The notes under the pieces were generated by a model. It ran no database searches, was not told where the DNA came from, and worked only from the letters and a program-made list of their open reading frames with translations. Made by a program: the position numbers and the translations under genes. Below are positions 59,741 through 64,000 of a stretch of 64,000 nucleotides of DNA, one piece after another (position 1 is the stretch's first letter; each line of letters starts with the position of its first letter). This stretch comes from Sva-07 sp963715825 (GTDB lineage Bacteria > Actinomycetota > Acidimicrobiia > Acidimicrobiales > Ilumatobacteraceae), in contig CAVQSI010000027.1 of assembly GCA_963715825.1 (NCBI GenBank), positions 209,869 to 273,868 on the forward strand, written 5' to 3'.

Positions 59741-61144
59741 ATGACCGACACCCTCGACGAGACGACGCCCACCGACACTCCCGCTGAGCCGACGGTTCGT
59801 ATCGATCCGGAGACCGGCAACAAGATCATCAGCCTGGTCCGCAACGGCGAGACGCTCGACTTCATCATCGGGTCGAGCCCGGAGGGCACGAACATCTGGC
59901 AGCGCAAGCCCTACGACGCGGACGACTACGGCACGGTCGAGGACTTCGCCACCGATTTCGACCACGCCGACCCGGCCTACAACCCGAAGGCGCCGGAGGT
60001 CTGGAAGGAGCTCCGCGAGTCGGGGTGCCCGGTGGCTCACTCCGAGCGCTACGGCGGCATGTGGGTGCCGCTCACGAACGACACGGTCAACGAAGTCGCC
60101 TACGACACCGACAACTTCACGAGCCGCAACGTGGTGGTGAGCGTCGGTCGCCCCGGCGACCTCGCGCTGCCGGCACCCATCGGTGTGGCCCCTCCGATCA
60201 CCAGCGACCCGCCGTTCCACAACATGGCTCGCCGGCTGCTGCTGCCTCCGTTCGCGCCGAAGAAGATCGAGGAGTGGGAGCCCAAGGTCCGCACCCAGTG
60301 CCGCAAGTTGCTCGACGACATGGGCGACATCACGCCGGGTGAGACCGTCATCGACGCCGCCGTGCAGTACGCACAGCACATCCCGGTCAACGTGATCCGT
60401 CAGATGCTCGGGTTCCCGGAGAAGGACGAGGAGCTCTTCCGCAAGTTCGTGCACGACACGCTCGAGCGGATCGCCGAAGAGCCCGGCACGCGCATCGGCG
60501 GCGACGACCTCGGCAACTACATCACCGACCAGATCGCCGATCACCGCGCGAACCCTCGCGACGACCTGACGAGCTACCTGCTCGACGAGGTCGAGATCGA
60601 CGGCAACAAGCTCGACGACGAAGTCGTCGGCGGCATGATCATCCTGCTGTTGGTGGCCGGCATCGACACCACCTGGTCGGCGATCGGTTCGTCTCTGTGG
60701 CACCTGTCCCAGAACCCGCAGGACCACCAGCGGATGCTCGACGACCCCGAGGTCATCCCGTTCGCCATCGAGGAGTTCCTCCGGGCCTATGCCCCGGTCA
60801 CGATGGCGCGCATGGTCGCCAAGGACAACGACTTCCACGGCTGCCCGATGAAGAAGGACGACTGGGTGCTGCTGCCGTTCCCGGCCGCCAACCGTGATCC
60901 CAAGAAGTTCGAGGATCCCGACACCTTCATCGTCGACCGCGAAGAGAACCGCCACGCGGCGTTCGGGCTCGGCATCCACCGGTGCCTCGGCTCGAACCTC
61001 GCCCGGCTGGAGCTGCGGGTCGCCGTCGAGGAGTTCATCCGTCGCTTCCCGAGCTTCGAGCTCGCCGGTGACACCCGCTGGAGCGTCGGTCAGATCCGTG
61101 GCCCACGCGAACTCCCGGTGCGCATCCTCGAGACGTCCTCGTGA
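59741..61144 (+). CDS. Cytochrome P450 with extended N-terminus
   Basis: 467 residues. I-helix AGIDTTW (306-312), ExxR in E345-F-L-R348, heme-binding FGLGIHRCLGS (408-418) with axial Cys415. The first 80 residues (DPETGNKIISLVRNGETLDF, GTNIWQRKPYDADDYGTV) are not part of the usual fold start and probably form an added N-terminal segment. It receives electrons from the adjacent ferredoxin and oxidises an unknown substrate, maybe a fatty acid or terpenoid. A palindrome follows the stop. Confidence 0.94.
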   Translation: MTDTLDETTPTDTPAEPTVRIDPETGNKIISLVRNGETLDFIIGSSPEGTNIWQRKPYDADDYGTVEDFATDFDHADPAYNPKAPEVWKELRESGCPVAHSERYGGMWVPLTNDTVNEVAYDTDNFTSRNVVVSVGRPGDLALPAPIGVAPPITSDPPFHNMARRLLLPPFAPKKIEEWEPKVRTQCRKLLDDMGDITPGETVIDAAVQYAQHIPVNVIRQMLGFPEKDEELFRKFVHDTLERIAEEPGTRIGGDDLGNYITDQIADHRANPRDDLTSYLLDEVEIDGNKLDDEVVGGMIILLLVAGIDTTWSAIGSSLWHLSQNPQDHQRMLDDPEVIPFAIEEFLRAYAPVTMARMVAKDNDFHGCPMKKDDWVLLPFPAANRDPKKFEDPDTFIVDREENRHAAFGLGIHRCLGSNLARLELRVAVEEFIRRFPSFELAGDTRWSVGQIRGPRELPVRILETSS

Positions 61145-61145
61145 C

Positions 61146-61177
61146 GATCACGCCAGGGTTCAGACCCCAGGCGTGAT
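61146..61177. terminator. GATCACGCC/GGCGTGAT palindrome between convergent genes
   Basis: GATCACGCCaGGGTtcaGACCCcaGGCGTGAT fills the space between the P450 stop (61144) and the first FluC stop (61178). Nearly the same as the palindrome at 39528-39560. It may end both transcripts. Confidence 0.65.
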
Positions 61178-61495
61178 TCACACGAAGGTGGTGCCGAGCG
61201 ATGCGGCCGCGCACGCCGACATCACGGTGACACCGGCGTAGACGCTGCCCCATCGCCAGCCGAGCGCTCGCGTCTCCATGGCGAACGACGAGAAGGTCGT
61301 CAGCGCGCCGCAGAACCCGATGCCGAGCACCGTTCGTGCGTCGGCGCCCAGGTCGGACGCCGCGATGAGCCCCAGCAGGCCGGCGCCGATCGAGTTCACC
61401 CACAGCAGCGACACCCACGAGCAGGCGAACTGCGCCACCACGTGGCGCCCGACGGCGCCGAGTCCAGCGGCGACGACGAACAGCAGTGGCGTCAC
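61178..61495 (-). CDS. crcB: Fluoride channel subunit FluC/CrcB
   Basis: 105 residues, four membrane helices. GAVGRHVV (GRW/GRH region), WVNSIGAGLLG, and GFCGALTTFSSFAME with the pore Thr-Thr-Phe-Ser; LGT near the end. FluC works as a dual-topology or antiparallel dimer that lets fluoride out. GTG start overlapping the stop of a second FluC gene (GTGA), the usual two-gene arrangement where each subunit has one fixed orientation. No fluoride riboswitch was found upstream of the pair. Confidence 0.93.
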   Translation of the reverse strand: MTPLLFVVAAGLGAVGRHVVAQFACSWVSLLWVNSIGAGLLGLIAASDLGADARTVLGIGFCGALTTFSSFAMETRALGWRWGSVYAGVTVMSACAAASLGTTFV

Positions 61496-61896
61496 TCGCC
61501 GACCTCGACGGGGCGATGGGCGACGAACGTGGCGCCGATGCCAGCGGCGAGCGTGACCGCTCCGTAGAGCACCGCCAACGGAAGACGCTCCGCGTCGGCG
61601 AGGTCGTTCAGCTCGACGGCGAGGGCAGAGAACGTCGTGAACCCACCGAGCACGCCGGTGACGACGAACGCCCAGGCGGCGGTGCCAGCGGCCAGGTTTC
61701 GTGCGGCGAGGCCGATCAGCAGACACCCCACGACGTTCACGGTGAGCGTCGCCCACGGCCAGGTGCCCGGCACGAATGGCGTGCCCGCAGCGTTGAACAG
61801 TTCGGCGACCGCCCAGCGGCCGGTCGCGCCGATGGCGCCGCCGACGGCGATCGCACCGAGAGCCAGGGGAGCGAACGGACGGTCGGCGATCTGCAC
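61492..61896 (-). CDS. crcB: Fluoride channel subunit FluC/CrcB, second copy
   Basis: 134 residues from GTG 61896 (TACGAA six bases before); ATG 61935 in the same frame is an alternative giving 147 residues. Same fold: AIGATGRWAVAELFNA, TLTVNVVGCLLIG and VLGGFTTFSALAVELN. Together with the partner gene it forms the heterodimeric exporter expected when the two genes are adjacent. Confidence 0.9.
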   Translation of the reverse strand: MQIADRPFAPLALGAIAVGGAIGATGRWAVAELFNAAGTPFVPGTWPWATLTVNVVGCLLIGLAARNLAAGTAAWAFVVTGVLGGFTTFSALAVELNDLADAERLPLAVLYGAVTLAAGIGATFVAHRPVEVGE

Positions 61897-62018
61897 CTCC
61901 CGTTCGTAGCAAACCACCGGACGTCGACCCTGCATTTCGAGGCCGGGTCAGAGCAGGCCGTGCACTCCCCGTCTGGCGGTCACACCGGATTCTCACCGCA
62001 TGTGAGCAGACTGAGACC

Positions 62019-62729
62019 GTGAACGACACGTCCAGTGCCCGCATCCTCGTCGCCGAGGACGACCGCGCCGTGCGCGAATCGCTCGTGCGGGCGCTGCAGC
62101 TCGAGGGCTACACGGTCGCGGCGGCGAACAATGGTGCCGAAGCGCTCGAGACCATCCGGCAGTCCGAGCCCGACGTACTGCTGCTCGACGTGTCGATGCC
62201 GATCGTCGACGGGCTCACCGTGTGTCGTGTGCTGCGATCCGAAGCCAGCAAACTCCCGGTGCTGATGCTGACCGCCCGCACCGAGACCAGCGATCGCGTG
62301 GCGGGGCTCGATGCCGGTGCCGACGACTACCTGCCCAAGCCGTATGACCTCGACGAACTGCTCGCACGCATCCGAGCGCTCCTGCGCCGTTCCGGCTACG
62401 GCTCCGACGACGCCGAGCAGCCCGAGGGTGAGCTGATCCTCGGTGACCTCCGCCTCGACACGTCGGGCCGACGAGCGTTCCGCGGCGAGCGCGAGGTGCA
62501 GCTCTCCAAGACGGAGTTCGACCTGCTGGCGCTGCTGGTCGCCAACCGCGGCATCGTGCTCGACCACTCCACGATCTACGACCGGATCTGGCACTACGAC
62601 TTCGGCCCCGACTCGAAGAACCTCGCCGTGTACATCGGCTACCTGCGTCGCAAGACCGAAGCCGAAGGCGAGGCGCGGGTGGTGCACACCGTGCGTGGTG
62701 TCGGTTACACCGCCCGGATCGACGACTGA
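62019..62729 (+). CDS. OmpR-family response regulator, MprA-like
   Basis: 236 residues. Receiver domain: acidic pair in VAEDD (13-15), phospho-acceptor D57 in LLLDVSMPI, Thr in LTARTE and Lys in LPKPYD. The C-terminal winged helix contains ERE-type LSKTEFDLLALL, GPDSKNLAVYIGYLRRKTE and TVRGVGYTAR. GTG 62019 has CAGACT six bases upstream. The stop overlaps the kinase ATG by one base (TGATG), so regulator and kinase are one unit; the target genes are unknown. Confidence 0.94.
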   Translation: MNDTSSARILVAEDDRAVRESLVRALQLEGYTVAAANNGAEALETIRQSEPDVLLLDVSMPIVDGLTVCRVLRSEASKLPVLMLTARTETSDRVAGLDAGADDYLPKPYDLDELLARIRALLRRSGYGSDDAEQPEGELILGDLRLDTSGRRAFRGEREVQLSKTEFDLLALLVANRGIVLDHSTIYDRIWHYDFGPDSKNLAVYIGYLRRKTEAEGEARVVHTVRGVGYTARIDD

Positions 62730-64000
62730 TGGGACTGCGCTGGAAGATCGCGCTGTCGCTTGCGCTGGTGGCGATGATCGCGACGTTCACCGTCGGCCTG
62801 ATCGGATACCGCACCACGAGCGCCCGGCTCGTCGACGAGGTCGATCGTTCGATCGCCCAGGCGACCGGCCAGATGATCGGACGTGCGGTCGACGGCCGCA
62901 TCACCATGCCGACGCGAAGTCTGCTCGAGGTCTATGCCGTGCGCGTGCTGGACATGAGCGGCGCGTCGGTTGCGTCGTCGTTTCCCGACGATGCGCCCAT
63001 CGATCAAGGAGCGTTGGCGGTGGTCGGTGCGCCCCGTTCGATCGACCGGGAGACGCTCACCGTCGCCGACGAGTCGTTGCGGATCCACACGATCGGGCTC
63101 TCGAACGGCGCGCTGCAGGTCGCCCGGCCGCTCGACGAGGTCGACAGCGTGCTCAGTGACCTGCGCCAGCGAACCTTGTTGCTCGTCGTGCTGGTGTCGA
63201 TCGCAGCGGCGTTGGTCGGGTGGCTGATCGCCGGAACGGTGGCGGCGCCCATCCGACGCTTGACCGGCGCGGCCGAGGACGTCGGCTCGTCGGGCCGCCT
63301 GGACGTCGAGGTGCCCGGCACCGGCACCGACGAAGTGGGCCGACTCGGCTCGGCATTCCGCAACATGTTGGGCGCCCTCGCAGTGTCGCGCGCCGAACAG
63401 CGGCGGCTCGTGCAGGATGCCGGTCACGAGCTGCGCACCCCGCTCACGAGTCTGAGGACGAATCTGTCGGTGTTGCGCCGCCATCCGGAGATGTCGCCGG
63501 AGATCCGCGACGGTGTCCTCGACGACCTCGACAGCGAGGTGCACGAGCTCACCGAGCTGGTGAACGAACTGGTTGCCGTCGCGTCGGGCGAGCTCGAACA
63601 GCAGCCGAACGAGCGCATCGAGCTTCCTGCGCTGGTGCAGGAGGTCGCCGAGCGCGTGGGTCGGCGCCGCTCACGTGAGATCGCCGTGGTGGTGCGCACC
63701 CGAGCAGCGGTCGATGCGCCGCGATCGGCGCTCGACCGGGCGATCACCAACCTGATCGACAACGCCTGCAAGTTCGACCAGAGCGGTGCAACCATCGAGG
63801 TGCTGGTCGACGGGGGTTCGCTGACGGTGCTCGACCGCGGCCCCGGAATCGAACCCGGTGACGAGGAACGCATCTTCGACCGGTTCCATCGCTCCGAGTC
63901 GGCGCGCACGATGCCCGGCTCCGGCCTCGGCTTGTCGATCGTTCGCGATGTGGTCGTTCGGGCAGGCGGCACGGTGGCGGCGAGCTGCCGCGAGGGCGGT
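62729..64000 (+). CDS. Membrane sensor histidine kinase, MprB-like (partial; runs off the window)
   Basis: 424 codons seen, no stop. Two membrane helices (about 8-27 and 150-172) bracket an extracytoplasmic sensor of some 120 residues; then HAMP (VAAPIRRLTGAAEDV), the phosphoryl-acceptor His233 in QDAGHELRTPLT, N-box NLIDNACKF, G1 DRGPGIEPGD and G2 GSGLGLSIV. Only the last few residues are missing. It partners the response regulator just before it. Confidence 0.94.
   Translation, partial: MGLRWKIALSLALVAMIATFTVGLIGYRTTSARLVDEVDRSIAQATGQMIGRAVDGRITMPTRSLLEVYAVRVLDMSGASVASSFPDDAPIDQGALAVVGAPRSIDRETLTVADESLRIHTIGLSNGALQVARPLDEVDSVLSDLRQRTLLLVVLVSIAAALVGWLIAGTVAAPIRRLTGAAEDVGSSGRLDVEVPGTGTDEVGRLGSAFRNMLGALAVSRAEQRRLVQDAGHELRTPLTSLRTNLSVLRRHPEMSPEIRDGVLDDLDSEVHELTELVNELVAVASGELEQQPNERIELPALVQEVAERVGRRRSREIAVVVRTRAAVDAPRSALDRAITNLIDNACKFDQSGATIEVLVDGGSLTVLDRGPGIEPGDEERIFDRFHRSESARTMPGSGLGLSIVRDVVVRAGGTVAASCREGG

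Noticed and set aside
61178..61896. Fluoride riboswitch upstream of the FluC pair
   Set aside because: The short region before 61896/61935 shows no structure I could match to the fluoride riboswitch.

Overview
The window is chromosomal DNA from a high-GC actinobacterium. Four things point that way: heavily G/C-ending codons, GTG and TTG starts, a mycothiol-type maleylpyruvate isomerase remnant, and actinobacterial-type enzymes such as a WS/DGAT acyltransferase, a ferredoxin/P450 pair and an MprAB-like system. The gene mix and style resemble Acidimicrobiia (Ilumatobacter-like), but that is an inference without any search. About 57 protein genes were recognised and fill nearly all of the sequence. 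I saw no rRNA, tRNA, CRISPR array, prophage or intact insertion sequence.

Layout. 1-4.4 kb: a sugar/aminocyclitol-flavoured group (Gfo/Idh/MocA oxidoreductase, glycerol-1-phosphate-dehydrogenase-like enzyme, DegT aminotransferase) diverging from a PIG-L deacetylase and a 2-oxoglutarate/Fe(II) oxygenase. 4.8-12.6 kb: a leftward run of stop/start-overlapping genes. It includes a fusion of an alpha/beta-hydrolase fold that lacks its nucleophile with a PEP-synthase-like enzyme, and a broken or recoded SelL-like redoxin gene. 12.6-16 kb: a GlsB-type membrane protein, a DsbA-like protein, a TesB thioesterase and a secreted SGNH hydrolase. 16-20.3 kb: TetR regulator plus heterodimeric ABC exporter. 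20.4-24.4 kb: DoxX, WS/DGAT and NagA/NagB. 24.5-29 kb: a small-protein/nucleotidyltransferase pair, a serine hydrolase, a chagasin-like lipoprotein and an MFS pump with a frameshift. 29-34.4 kb: HrpA helicase and an M20 peptidase. 34.5-37.8 kb: a secreted protein divergent from an ECF sigma factor and a Thr/Pro-rich membrane protein, with two near-identical divergent promoter-like elements between them. 37.8-50.6 kb: lipid and redox enzymes, MsrB, DUF3179, SurE, a Rieske oxygenase, transporters, an Nfu-type Fe-S protein and a PLP transsulfuration enzyme. 50.6-58.8 kb: HisN-like phosphatase, enoyl-CoA hydratase, DXS, two SDRs, an orphan DNA methyltransferase and an MFS protein. 58.8-64 kb: YaaA, ferredoxin/P450, two FluC channels and an MprAB-like two-component system whose kinase runs off the window.

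Three window-wide patterns stand out. (1) More than a dozen genes have a TANNNT hexamer 6-9 bases before the start codon, the arrangement expected for leaderless transcripts; I used it to choose starts. (2) Intergenic gaps repeatedly hold palindromes of a few families: CGATGAGC/GCTCATCG, CACGTTTGCG/CGCAAACGTG, and a GGGTCtGACCC core with CGCC/GGCG arms. (3) Seven genes are interrupted by a frame change. That many in 64 kb suggests either residual sequencing indels or real decay.

The strongest candidates for something undescribed are the ECF-sigma/membrane-protein/secreted-protein locus with its mirrored promoters, the hydrolase-PEP-synthase fusion, the TGA-containing SelL-like gene with its 18-bp repeat, and the small-protein/nucleotidyltransferase pair.
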